The notes beneath the pieces were generated by a model. The model was given only the letters and a program-made list of their open reading frames with translations. It searched no databases and had not been told where the DNA came from. A program made the position numbers and the translations under genes. Source: Flavobacterium zhairuonense (lineage in GTDB: Bacteria > Bacteroidota > Bacteroidia > Flavobacteriales > Flavobacteriaceae). Taken from it: DNA of 64,000 nt. Of the stretch, positions 51,595 through 60,064 are shown piece by piece (positions within the stretch are counted from its first letter, which is position 1; each line of letters begins with the position of its first letter). Location of the stretch: NCBI RefSeq assembly GCF_004352915.1, contig NZ_SJSY01000074.1, positions 248,001 to 312,000 on the forward strand, in the 5' to 3' direction.

Positions 51595-52404
51595 TTATAA
51601 CATTCCTAAAATTTCACGTACTAATGTGCGATAACCTTGGACACCTAAACAATTAGGATAAGATATTGTAGCCGGTTTATGTTCGGCAATTGCTTTTCCT
51701 ATATCCGCATTTTGCTTTATTATTGTTGAGAAACAAGGTATTATTTTTCCCTTCCTTAGAATATCCATTTGTTGTGCATGCATGCTGTATCTGCCATCAA
51801 CTTTAGTAAATAATACTCCCAAGAACTCAACTTTACAGTCTTTAAAGCTTTTTTTCCATTTATTTACACGGTTTATTAATAATGGTAAACCAATTGCAGG
51901 GAATATTTCTGGAGTTACTGGAACAATTATATAATCACTGACGATTAAAGCATTTTGAGGAGCAATTGTTAAATTCGGAGGGCAATCTATTAGAATAAAA
52001 TCATAATCAAAATTGGCAGATTCTATTTTATTTTGCAGGATACTTTCCCTAGCTGGTACCGAACCTAAATCTAAATCAAGAAATGTTAGCTCTAAATGTG
52101 AAGGTATCAAATCTAGATTTTTAATTCCACCAACATTCTCAATTATAGCGTCTCTAATATCATATTCATCGTCGCGTGAAGTGGTAGCGCGATTCATTCC
52201 TAAAACATCTTTAATTGTCGCATCATCTTTGAGTCCTTCCCATTCATTTAATGAAATTAAAGACAAAGTAGCATTAGTTTGTGGATCTAAATCAATTATT
52301 AAGACTTTTTTTTTATGTTCTTTTGCTAGTAATGCTCCAATTTCGACTACTGAAGTGGTTTTTCCAACACCACCTTTCATATTTATAAATGAGATTGTTT
52401 TCAT
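51595..52404 (-). CDS. ParA/Soj-like ATPase
   Basis: A 269-residue deviant-Walker ATPase. FINMKGGVGKTTS holds both signature lysines (K10 and K15). LIIDLDPQTNATLSL is the Walker A' region, and FILIDCPPNLTI is Walker B. The C-terminal part has LGVLFTKVDGR and GYRTLVREIL. It would form ATP-dependent dimers and bind DNA non-specifically, as plasmid and chromosome partition ATPases do. No ParB-like gene or parS-like repeat follows; the two partner genes are HEPN-like. A -7 element lies at 52422-52429. Confidence 0.9.
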   Translation of the reverse strand: MKTISFINMKGGVGKTTSVVEIGALLAKEHKKKVLIIDLDPQTNATLSLISLNEWEGLKDDATIKDVLGMNRATTSRDDEYDIRDAIIENVGGIKNLDLIPSHLELTFLDLDLGSVPARESILQNKIESANFDYDFILIDCPPNLTIAPQNALIVSDYIIVPVTPEIFPAIGLPLLINRVNKWKKSFKDCKVEFLGVLFTKVDGRYSMHAQQMDILRKGKIIPCFSTIIKQNADIGKAIAEHKPATISYPNCLGVQGYRTLVREILGML

Positions 52405-52421
52405 TTTTTATTGTTTAAGTT

Positions 52422-52429
52422 CAAAATTA
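52422..52429 (-). promoter_or_regulatory. -7 promoter element of the ParA/HEPN-like unit
   Basis: On the minus strand this reads TAATTTTG, 18 bp before the start. No other promoter is seen within the unit. Confidence 0.6.
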
Positions 52430-52626
52430 TAATTTTAGTTTAATAAATGCGTGATCTAAGTATTAATTTCTGTATAATTCTATATTATTGTCCAAAATTA
52501 GTCTGGATTTGAAAAACTAATTTCGTTTTTTATTTCCAAATATATGTATATATTCTTGCTAATTTTTACGGATTTCCGTACTTGATATATTTATTAATTC
52601 AAAATAATTAGTTGTAATGCAATAAA

Positions 52627-52655
52627 AAAGCGAGCAAAAATGTATTACCCGCTTT
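52627..52655 (-). terminator. Terminator of the thr operon
   Basis: AAAGCG (52627-52632) pairs with CGCTTT (52650-52655); the A-run 52624-52629 supplies a U-tail on the minus strand. It lies just past thrC. Confidence 0.65.
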
Positions 52656-52676
52656 AATCATTAATTATTTATGTTT

Positions 52677-53966
52677 TTACCCCAAGAAACTTTTCAACTC
52701 CTCATATGTCCCAATCTTAACACTAACTTTCTCCTCATTAATAACACTCTCAATTTGAGCAGGAATAGGAAGTGTAATGCCTAAAGCAGGTTCAACAACA
52801 TCCAAAAACTTAATAGGATGCGCCGTTTCTAAGAAAATACCAATTGCATTGCTATGTTTTTCCAATTCTTTTTTCAAACCTAAATAACCAACAGCGCCGT
52901 GTGGTTCTGCGATATAACCATCTGTGTTATAAATTTTCTTTAGAGCAACTAATGTTTCTTCATCTGTATAACTATAAGAAGAAAAGTCTTTTTCGAAAGC
53001 TTTTAAGTCATTGTTGTACAATTCCTGAATTCTAATAAAGTTGCTTGGGTTTCCAACATCCATGGCGTTAGAAATTGTGGCTTTAGAAGGTTTCGGGTCG
53101 TATTTTCCGTTTTCTAAGAATCTTGGTACGGTGTCGTTTACGTTGGTAGAAGCTACAAAATGCTCAATTGGCAAACCTAATTTCTTTGCCATAATTCCGG
53201 CGCAGATATTTCCGAAGTTTCCGCTTGGGCAAGAGAAAACTAAAGGTTTGTTTTGGCTTTTCAACGCTTTGTAAGCAAAGAAGAAATAAAACATTTGCGG
53301 TAACCAGCGCGCAATATTAATAGAATTCGCCGAAGTCAGGTTTTTATGCGCTAAAGTCTCATCTAAAAACGCTTTTTTCACCATATCCTGACAATCATCG
53401 AAAACACCGTCAACTTCAAGAGCTTTAATGTTTTGCCCTAAAGTAGTCAATTGTTTTTCCTGAATATCGCTCACTTTTCCTGACGGATATAAAATGACAA
53501 CATCAACGCCGTCAACGCCTAAAAATCCGCTGGCAACGGCTCCGCCTGTATCTCCGGAAGTGGCTACTAAAACAGTGTTTTTAGCATCTTTTTTGTCTTT
53601 ATTGAAATAGCCCAAACAACGTGACATGAAACGCGCTCCAACGTCTTTAAAAGCCATTGTCGGACCGTGAAATAATTCTAACGAATAGATTCCGTTTTCG
53701 ACTTTCACAACCGGAAAATCAAAAACTAAAGTCTCAGCAATGATTGCTTTTAGTTTTTCTGCTGGTATTTCATCGCCAACGAATTGTTTGATCGCTTCAA
53801 AAGCGATTTCTTCGTGGCTTAAACTTTCGATTTTGTCAAAAAATGAAGGATCAAGCGGTGTAATGCTTTCTGGGAAATATAATCCTTTGTCAGTTGCTAA
53901 TCCTTGTATTACGGCTTCTTTGAAAGAAACTTTTGGGGCATTATGGTTTAAACTGTAGTATTTCAT
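52677..53966 (-). CDS. thrC: Threonine synthase
   Basis: ThrC turns O-phosphohomoserine into threonine with PLP. The 429 residues contain MKYYSLNHNAPKVSFKEAV, HGPTMAFKDVGARFM (PLP lysine), VATSGDTGGAVASGFLG and PHGAVGYLGLK. It is the last gene of the thr operon. Between it and thrB lies a 368-bp spacer filled by a large palindrome, which is unusual inside an operon. Confidence 0.96.
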   Translation of the reverse strand: MKYYSLNHNAPKVSFKEAVIQGLATDKGLYFPESITPLDPSFFDKIESLSHEEIAFEAIKQFVGDEIPAEKLKAIIAETLVFDFPVVKVENGIYSLELFHGPTMAFKDVGARFMSRCLGYFNKDKKDAKNTVLVATSGDTGGAVASGFLGVDGVDVVILYPSGKVSDIQEKQLTTLGQNIKALEVDGVFDDCQDMVKKAFLDETLAHKNLTSANSINIARWLPQMFYFFFAYKALKSQNKPLVFSCPSGNFGNICAGIMAKKLGLPIEHFVASTNVNDTVPRFLENGKYDPKPSKATISNAMDVGNPSNFIRIQELYNNDLKAFEKDFSSYSYTDEETLVALKKIYNTDGYIAEPHGAVGYLGLKKELEKHSNAIGIFLETAHPIKFLDVVEPALGITLPIPAQIESVINEEKVSVKIGTYEELKSFLG

Positions 53967-54334
53967 TATTTTAGATTTTTGATTTTAGATTTTAGATTTT
54001 TTGGAAGGTAAATCCCAATGCTAAAATTCCAAATTCCAATAAATTATATTTTCAATTATGTTTTGCTTTTGTCAGGCTGAGCGGAGTCGAAGCCCCGCAA
54101 AGTATGGACATAAAGTAAATCCTCAACGTTTGTCATTTCGACTGAAAGGAGAAATCACACTCGTAACTCCGTAAAGAAATTCGCCAATCTTTGTCGACAA
54201 ACTAGTGTGATTTCTCCTTTCAGTCGAAATGACAAACTAGATGTGCTATACTTTGCGTGGGCTTCGACTCCGCTCAGCCTGACAAACGTCTCGTATAAAT
54301 CTTAATACTTAATTCTTCGTACTTAATACTTTCT
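53967..54334. other. Intercistronic spacer between thrB and thrC
   Basis: 368 bp without a gene. It begins with short ATTTTAGATTTT-type repeats (about 53969-54000), then contains the 213-bp palindrome (54071-54283), then a CTTAATACTTAATTC-type repeat near 54300-54330. Confidence 0.8.
54071..54283. repeat. 213-bp composite palindrome inside the thr operon
   Basis: Outer arms 54071-54094 and 54260-54283 are perfect over 24 bp (GTCAGGCTGAGCGGAGTCGA in the left arm). A 9-bp pair continues at 54097-54105 and 54248-54256. Inner arms 54128-54161 and 54204-54237 are perfect over 34 bp. The transcript would fold into one long hairpin between thrB and thrC. Confidence 0.93.
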
Positions 54335-55255
54335 CTATAAAATTCTTACGCCATCAGGATTAATTTTCGAAACGTGAATTTCATATGGCAAATTCATTTT
54401 TTCGTAAACATCGCTCATGGCTTTTGCGATTTTTTCGGCGGTTTCTTTTCCTTTACTTAAAGCGAAAATCGACGGGCCGGAACCTGAAATTCCAGAACCC
54501 AAAGCGCCGTTTTCATAAGCCGTTTGTTTGATTAAATCAAACCCCGGAATTAAAACGCTTCGTACGGGTTCAACGATTTCGTCATGAAGCGATCTACCGA
54601 TTAATTCGTAATCTTTGGTGTAAAGACCTGCAACCAATCCGCCAACATTTCCCCATTGCATGATCGCGCTTTTTAGGGAAACGTTTTGTTTTAAAACCGA
54701 ACGAGCGTCAGATGTTTTCAACTCAATCTGCGGATGAACAACAGTTGCGTACAATTCTTCCGGACTGTCAATTCTAATGATATCCAAAGGCGAATAACTT
54801 CTTACCAAAGTAAAAGCACCTAAAAGGGCAGGAGCAACGTTGTCGGCATGCGCGTTTCCGCTGGCTAATTTTTCGCCCTGCATCGCAAACTGAACCAGAT
54901 CTTTACGAGAATACGGTCTTCCCAATAATTCATTAATCCCGAAAACCGCTCCGGCAGAACTTGCAGCACTGCTTCCGATTCCGCTTCCGGCTTTTATGTT
55001 TTTGTAAATTTCGATTTCGAATCCAAAGTCCAATTCGTCTAAAGTTTCCAACATGGCCAAAGCAGCAACTCCAGAAACGTTTTTCTCGGTTTCCAAAGGC
55101 AAATCGGCACCCACAATTTTAGTGATTCGAACTCCTTTTTGATCGACTTTTCGAACAATCATTTCATCGCCCGCATTGTCTAAGCAAAGTCCAAGTACGT
55201 CAAATCCGCATGAGAGGTTTGCAATTGTAGCGGGACAGAATAATTTTATTTCCAT
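54335..55255 (-). CDS. thrB: Homoserine kinase
   Basis: ThrB phosphorylates homoserine. This 306-residue GHMP kinase has PATIANLSCGFDVLGLCLD at the N-terminus, the phosphate loop GSGIGSSAASSAGAVFG, and the C-terminal GSGISGSGPSIFALS. It is the middle gene of the thr operon, with a 153-bp repeat-containing gap to thrA. Confidence 0.96.
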   Translation of the reverse strand: MEIKLFCPATIANLSCGFDVLGLCLDNAGDEMIVRKVDQKGVRITKIVGADLPLETEKNVSGVAALAMLETLDELDFGFEIEIYKNIKAGSGIGSSAASSAGAVFGINELLGRPYSRKDLVQFAMQGEKLASGNAHADNVAPALLGAFTLVRSYSPLDIIRIDSPEELYATVVHPQIELKTSDARSVLKQNVSLKSAIMQWGNVGGLVAGLYTKDYELIGRSLHDEIVEPVRSVLIPGFDLIKQTAYENGALGSGISGSGPSIFALSKGKETAEKIAKAMSDVYEKMNLPYEIHVSKINPDGVRIL

Positions 55256-55271
55256 TTTTTTTAAAGTTTCT

Positions 55272-55408
55272 AAGATGCTAAGATTCTAAGTTTCTAAGAT
55301 TTCTTTGCAACTTTATTTTTGAGATTCTAAGTACTTAAGATTCTAAGATTCTAAGTTTTAGTTAAGAAAAAAACTTAGAATCTCAGCAACTCTGCATCTT
55401 AGCATCTT
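55272..55408. repeat. TAAGATTCTAAG-type repeats between thrA and thrB
   Basis: Many copies of TTCTAAG or CTTAGAA-type words fill the gap. The outer arms AAGATGCTAAGA (55272-55283) and TCTTAGCATCTT (55397-55408) are complementary. The right arm ends against the thrA stop codon. Related words occur at 40260-40327. Confidence 0.8.
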
Positions 55409-57856
55409 TTACACGTTTCCAATTCTAATTACATCTGCAAAAATTCCCGATGCCGTAACAGCTGCTCCAGCTCCGGCTCCTTTGATCAATAAAGGCTGAT
55501 CTACGTAACGATCTGTGTAGAACAATACGATATTGTCTTTTCCTTCTAGATTGTAGAAAGGATGATCTTTTGGGATGAATTGCAGACCTACGCTTGCTTT
55601 TCCGTTTTCGAATTGCGCTACGTACTTCAATCTTGAATCTTTTGCTAAAGCTTCTTTGTAAATGTTCTCAAAATGAGAAGCATGTTTGATTAACGATGCA
55701 AAAAAGTCTTCGTTATTCGTTGTAGCTAAACATTCGGCAGGCAAAAACGATTCGTTTGCAATGGCGTCGATGTCCATTTCGTAACCGCTTTCACGAATTA
55801 GGATCAGGATTTTACGAGCAACGTCGATTCCGCTTAAGTCGATTTTCGGATCAGGTTCTGTGAAACCTTGAACTCCAGCTTCTTTAACCACGTCATGGAA
55901 AGAATTATTCTCGTCAAAATTGTTGAAAATAAAGTTCAAACTTCCAGATAAAACAGCTTGAATTTTATGCACTTTATCTCCAGATGCAATTAAATTTTTT
56001 ACCGTATCAATAATTGGCAATCCCGCACCAACATTCGTTTCAAATAAAAACGGAGCATTGTATTGGCGAGATAAGCTTTTTAGTTTTTTATAATTGTCGT
56101 AAGCCGATGAACAAGCAATTTTATTACAAGTCACAACCGCAATACTTTCTTTTAAGAATTTTTCATATAGATCAGAAACGCTTGCATTTGCAGTAATATC
56201 TACGAAAATACTGTTGCGTAAATTCAGCTCTTTGGCGCGTGCGATGAATTCTGTCGGAATGGCTTCTTCACCTTTATCCAAAGTCGCTTGCCAATCTTTT
56301 AAAGAAATTCCGTCTTCGTCAAACACCATTTTTCTTGAATTTGATAATGCGATTACGCGAACATTAATCTTTAAAACATCTTTTAAGAATTTCTTTTGGT
56401 TGTGGATTTGCTCGATGAATTTCTCACCCACATTTCCAACACCCATTACGAATAAATTCAGCTGTTTTGTGTTTTCTTCAAAGAAATTTTCGTGAAGCGT
56501 ATTCAATGCTTTTTTAACGTCTCTTTCGTTGATTACAGTCGAAATATTTCTTTCAGAAGCACCTTGCGCAATGGCACGAATGTTTACGTTGTTTTTTCCT
56601 AAAGTACTGAACATTCTTCCGCTCAAACCTTGATGATTTTTCATGTTTTCACCAACCAAAGCAATAATGCAAAGGTCTTTTTCTACATAACAAGGATCGA
56701 TTTTGTTTTGTGCAATTTCGATTTCGAATGCTCTATTGATGGCAGCTTCAGCATTATCAGCATCTGAATTTAAAATTCCGATACAAATTGAATGCTCAGA
56801 AGAAGCTTGAGTAATAAAAATCACGTTGATTTTTTCCTGAGACAATACTTCAAACAAGCGTCTTGACGAACCTGCAACTCCAATCATTCCTGGACCTTCA
56901 AGTGTCAACAATGAAATATTGTCAATATGACTGATTCCTTTTACGACAGTATCTTTTGATAAAACAACATCAGAAATTAAAGTTCCTTCTGCTTCTGGCT
57001 CAAAAGTATTTTTGATTAAAATCGGAATATTTTTTCGCAAGACAGGCTGAATTGTTGGCGGATACAAAACTTTCGCACCAAAATGCGACAATTCCATCGC
57101 TTCCTGATAGGAAATGTTTGCAATTGGCTGTGCTTGTTTTACGATTTTCGGGTTTGCAGTAAACATTCCGTTTACATCTGTCCAGATTTCCAATTGTTCT
57201 GCGTCGATTGCTCCGGCAATAATTGCTGCAGTATAATCAGATCCGCCACGTCCTAAAGTTGAAGTGATTCCGTCTAAAGTCTGTGCGATAAATCCAGGCA
57301 TGATGTTGATTTTTGCTTTGTTTTCAGCAAAATATTCCTGAATTAATTTATTCGAGATTTCGAAATTCACAACCGCTTTTCCAAAATCAGCATTTGTTTT
57401 AATCAACTCACGGCTGTCTTTGTAAACCGCATCGTTATTGATTTGCTCGTATGCCTTTGCAATAATGAATGACGAAAGCAATTCTCCAAAACTTAAAATA
57501 GTATCGGCAGTTCTTGGAGATAATTCGCCAAGTAGGAAACAGCCGTCTAATAAAGTTTCTAAATGATTAATGATTCTTTTTACGTGGCTTAACAAACTGC
57601 TTTGCTCGCTTACTGGAATCAATTCTTTTAAAGTGTCAAGGTGTTTTTTCTCGATTTCAGCAACAACTTCTCTGAAGCTTTCGTCGTTTGCCGCTGCTTT
57701 TGCTGCTGCTAATTGCAATAAGTCGGTTACTTTGCTTAAGGCAGAAACTACTACAACTAATTTATCTTGCTTTGCTTTTTGTTCGACAATTTCGAGAACG
57801 AGTTTTATATTTTGAGCATTGGCTACCGAAGTTCCGCCAAATTTTAATACTTTCAT
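55409..57856 (-). CDS. thrA: Bifunctional aspartokinase / homoserine dehydrogenase
   Basis: ThrA catalyses the first and third steps from aspartate to threonine. The 815 residues join an aspartokinase (about 1-290: VLKFGGTSVANA, STLGRGGSDYTAAIIAG), two ACT domains (about 310-455, threonine feedback) and a homoserine dehydrogenase (about 460-815: NLFVMGVGNVGEKFIEQI, CNKIACSS, GVQGFTEPDPKIDLSGID). It is the first structural gene of the thr operon and is preceded by a threonine-rich leader ORF. Confidence 0.97.
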   Translation of the reverse strand: MKVLKFGGTSVANAQNIKLVLEIVEQKAKQDKLVVVVSALSKVTDLLQLAAAKAAANDESFREVVAEIEKKHLDTLKELIPVSEQSSLLSHVKRIINHLETLLDGCFLLGELSPRTADTILSFGELLSSFIIAKAYEQINNDAVYKDSRELIKTNADFGKAVVNFEISNKLIQEYFAENKAKINIMPGFIAQTLDGITSTLGRGGSDYTAAIIAGAIDAEQLEIWTDVNGMFTANPKIVKQAQPIANISYQEAMELSHFGAKVLYPPTIQPVLRKNIPILIKNTFEPEAEGTLISDVVLSKDTVVKGISHIDNISLLTLEGPGMIGVAGSSRRLFEVLSQEKINVIFITQASSEHSICIGILNSDADNAEAAINRAFEIEIAQNKIDPCYVEKDLCIIALVGENMKNHQGLSGRMFSTLGKNNVNIRAIAQGASERNISTVINERDVKKALNTLHENFFEENTKQLNLFVMGVGNVGEKFIEQIHNQKKFLKDVLKINVRVIALSNSRKMVFDEDGISLKDWQATLDKGEEAIPTEFIARAKELNLRNSIFVDITANASVSDLYEKFLKESIAVVTCNKIACSSAYDNYKKLKSLSRQYNAPFLFETNVGAGLPIIDTVKNLIASGDKVHKIQAVLSGSLNFIFNNFDENNSFHDVVKEAGVQGFTEPDPKIDLSGIDVARKILILIRESGYEMDIDAIANESFLPAECLATTNNEDFFASLIKHASHFENIYKEALAKDSRLKYVAQFENGKASVGLQFIPKDHPFYNLEGKDNIVLFYTDRYVDQPLLIKGAGAGAAVTASGIFADVIRIGNV

Positions 57857-58010
57857 TTTTTTTGATATTTTTTAATAAGGTGCAAAGATTTTGAGTAACA
57901 AAGGTTCAAAGGATATCAACTGTGAACTGAAACTGAAAACTGCGACTTTTTTTTTTCGTTGTAAATGTTTTTTATGTATCCAATAACTCTCTTCTTTCAA
58001 GAAAAAAGTA

Positions 58011-58056
58011 TAGGTAACCTAGGATTATATGTGAAAATGTATACCCCTAAGGGGTA
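58011..58056 (-). promoter_or_regulatory. Candidate attenuator structures upstream of thrA
   Basis: Two short palindromes follow the leader codons: TACCCCTAAGGGGTA (58042-58056), which spans the leader stop codon, and TAGGTAACCTA (58011-58021). A 6-U run (58007-58002 on the minus strand) follows the second. The two share complementary words (TAGG and CCTA), so alternative pairing is possible. The stems are short and I cannot resolve the fold by eye. Confidence 0.45.
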
Positions 58057-58148
58057 GTAGTTGTTGTAGTAGAAATAATGGTAGCAGCAATTGCAACTCC
58101 AGTTTGAGTTGTCATTGTAGATTGATATTTTGTGCTGTTACTTTTCAT
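58047..58148 (-). CDS. thrL: Threonine-operon leader peptide
   Basis: A 33-residue ORF, beginning MKSNSTKYQSTMTTQTG and ending TIISTTTTTTP, lies 190 bp before thrA on the same strand. Eleven of its residues are Thr, six of them consecutive, preceded by two Ile. Thr/Ile-rich leader peptides control thr operons by attenuation in enteric bacteria: ribosome stalling at scarce Thr-tRNA or Ile-tRNA changes the RNA fold. A perfect -7 element lies 12 bp upstream, which gives a very short leader. A hairpin spans its stop codon. The sequence differs from the enteric peptide, so the role is inferred from composition and place. Confidence 0.8.
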   Translation of the reverse strand: MKSNSTKYQSTMTTQTGVAIAATIISTTTTTTP

Positions 58149-58159
58149 TTTTGATTTTT

Positions 58160-58167
58160 CAAAAGTA
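58160..58167 (-). promoter_or_regulatory. -7 promoter element of the thr operon
   Basis: On the minus strand this reads TACTTTTG, 12 bp before the leader ATG. The expected transcript start is only a few bases before the leader ORF. Confidence 0.65.
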
Positions 58168-58501
58168 CAGCTTTTAAGTAGGATTAAAAATTCTTAAAGG
58201 CTTTTTGCGAATATTTTAATAATTCAAATCTCAAAAAATCAATATTGAGTATTTGTTAAAATTCAATAAGCTAATTTGAGGTTTTAATATTATTTATGCT
58301 GGTTTTTTTGTTGGTTAAACTTGTATAATGAATTGGTTTTTAACGAAAAACTTGCGAAAAAATGGTGATTTAAACAAAATTCAGCTTTATGAAATAATTA
58401 AAAGCGAAGAATTGTATCAATGCAAATTTTAATTATTGTGATAAAATGTTGCTTTTTAATATTGATTTGTTGAATTTTGACGTCTTAAATTTAAAATAAT
58501 C
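58168..58501. other. Intergenic region upstream of hutH
   Basis: 334 bp, very AT-rich, between divergent promoters. I find no perfect -7 element for hutH, no ORF of interest and no strong hairpin. Confidence 0.5.
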
Positions 58502-60016
58502 ATGAGAGAGATTCATTATATAAGTACTGAAACCATAACTTTAGAAACATTGCAAGAAATTTTGAGCTTTAATAAAACGCTTGAATTATCTGAAGAAGCA
58601 AAAGTAAATGTTCAGAAATGCCGTGATTATTTAGACAAAAAAATGGCAACGCATACAGCGCCAATCTACGGAATCAATACAGGTTTTGGTTCATTGTACA
58701 GCGTAAAAATCTCTAATGAAAATTTATCTAAACTTCAGGAGAACTTAGTGAAATCACACGCTTGCGGAACAGGCGAAGAAGTTCCTGCCGAAATCGTGAA
58801 AATGATGCTGTTGCTTAAAATTCAATCTTTGAGTTATGGGCATTCGGGCGTTCAGTTGAAAACATTGGAGCGTTTAGTTGATTTCTATAATAATGATATC
58901 CTTCCTATTATATATACACAAGGATCGCTTGGAGCTTCTGGTGATTTGGCACCTTTAGCGCATTTGTCTTTGCCTTTAATTGGCGAAGGAGAAGTGCTTT
59001 TTGAGGGGAAAAAAGTAGCATCTTCCGAAGTTTTAAAACAGTTTAATTGGGAACCAATCGTTTTGCAATCAAAAGAAGGTCTGGCTTTATTGAACGGAAC
59101 GCAATTTATGAGCGCTTACGGAGCTCATATTTTGATTAAAGCATATAAATATTCGTATTTGGCTGATTTGATCGGAACTATTTCTTTGGAAGGTTTTGAT
59201 GGAAGAATCGAACCTTTTAATGAATTGATACATTATATACGTCCACACAAAGGACAAATTGTGACGGCACAGCGAATAGCTGAATTTTTAGAAGGAAGTG
59301 AAATTATCGAACAAGAGAAGAAACACGTTCAAGATCCGTATTCTTTCCGTTGTATGCCACAAGTTCATGGCGCTTCAAAAGATGCGATTGATTATGTTCG
59401 TAAAGTATTCAAAACCGAAATTAACTCGGTTACAGATAATCCAAACATATTTGTTGAAGCGGATCAAATTATTTCAGGAGGAAATTTCCACGGACAACCA
59501 TTAGCTTTAGCATTAGATTTTATGGCAATTGCTTTAGCCGAATTAGGAAGTATATCTGAAAGAAGAACTTATCAGTTGATTTCTGGTTTGAGAAATCTTC
59601 CAGCATTTTTGGTTGATAATCCGGGGTTGAATTCAGGATTTATGATTCCGCAATATACTGCGGCAAGTATTGCGAGTCAGAACAAACAATTAGCAACTCC
59701 GTCAAGTATTGATAGTATTGTTTCAAGTAATGGACAAGAAGATCACGTAAGTATGGGAGCAAATGGAGCTACAAAAGCTTTGCGAGTTTTAGATAATTTA
59801 GAGCGTATTTTGGCAATTGAATTGCTGAATGCATCACAGGCAATTGCTTATAGAGAGCCTTTGAAATCAAGCGATTTTATCGAAATGTTCTTGAGCAGTT
59901 ATAGAGAAGTTGTGCCTTTAGTAAAGGAAGACAGGATCTTACATTATGATATTGAAAATACCGTTGCGTTCCTAAATAGTTTCCAAATTGAAAACGATTT
60001 GTTAACAATGGCTTAA
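58502..60016 (+). CDS. hutH: Histidine ammonia-lyase family protein
   Basis: Histidine ammonia-lyase converts histidine to urocanate, the first step of histidine breakdown. The 504 residues have the MIO-forming triad in GSLGASGDLAPLAH (Ala-Ser-Gly), the catalytic Tyr region APIYGINTGFGSLY, and the family segments QDPYSFRCMPQVHGA and TDNPNIF. No hutU, hutI or hutG lies next to it. A related tyrosine or phenylalanine lyase cannot be excluded by eye. Confidence 0.88.
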   Translation: MREIHYISTETITLETLQEILSFNKTLELSEEAKVNVQKCRDYLDKKMATHTAPIYGINTGFGSLYSVKISNENLSKLQENLVKSHACGTGEEVPAEIVKMMLLLKIQSLSYGHSGVQLKTLERLVDFYNNDILPIIYTQGSLGASGDLAPLAHLSLPLIGEGEVLFEGKKVASSEVLKQFNWEPIVLQSKEGLALLNGTQFMSAYGAHILIKAYKYSYLADLIGTISLEGFDGRIEPFNELIHYIRPHKGQIVTAQRIAEFLEGSEIIEQEKKHVQDPYSFRCMPQVHGASKDAIDYVRKVFKTEINSVTDNPNIFVEADQIISGGNFHGQPLALALDFMAIALAELGSISERRTYQLISGLRNLPAFLVDNPGLNSGFMIPQYTAASIASQNKQLATPSSIDSIVSSNGQEDHVSMGANGATKALRVLDNLERILAIELLNASQAIAYREPLKSSDFIEMFLSSYREVVPLVKEDRILHYDIENTVAFLNSFQIENDLLTMA

Positions 60017-60037
60017 CATTATAGAATATTAATGAAG

Positions 60038-60045
60038 TAATTTTG
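60038..60045 (+). promoter_or_regulatory. -7 promoter element of the DUF47-pit operon
   Basis: TAATTTTG matches TAnnTTTG, 19 bp before the first start codon. Confidence 0.6.
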
Positions 60046-60064
60046 CACTATCAAAAATATAAAA

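Noticed and set aside
51595..52404. Chromosome or plasmid partition locus (parABS)
   Set aside because: No ParB-like gene or iterated parS-like site is present, and both downstream genes are of another type.
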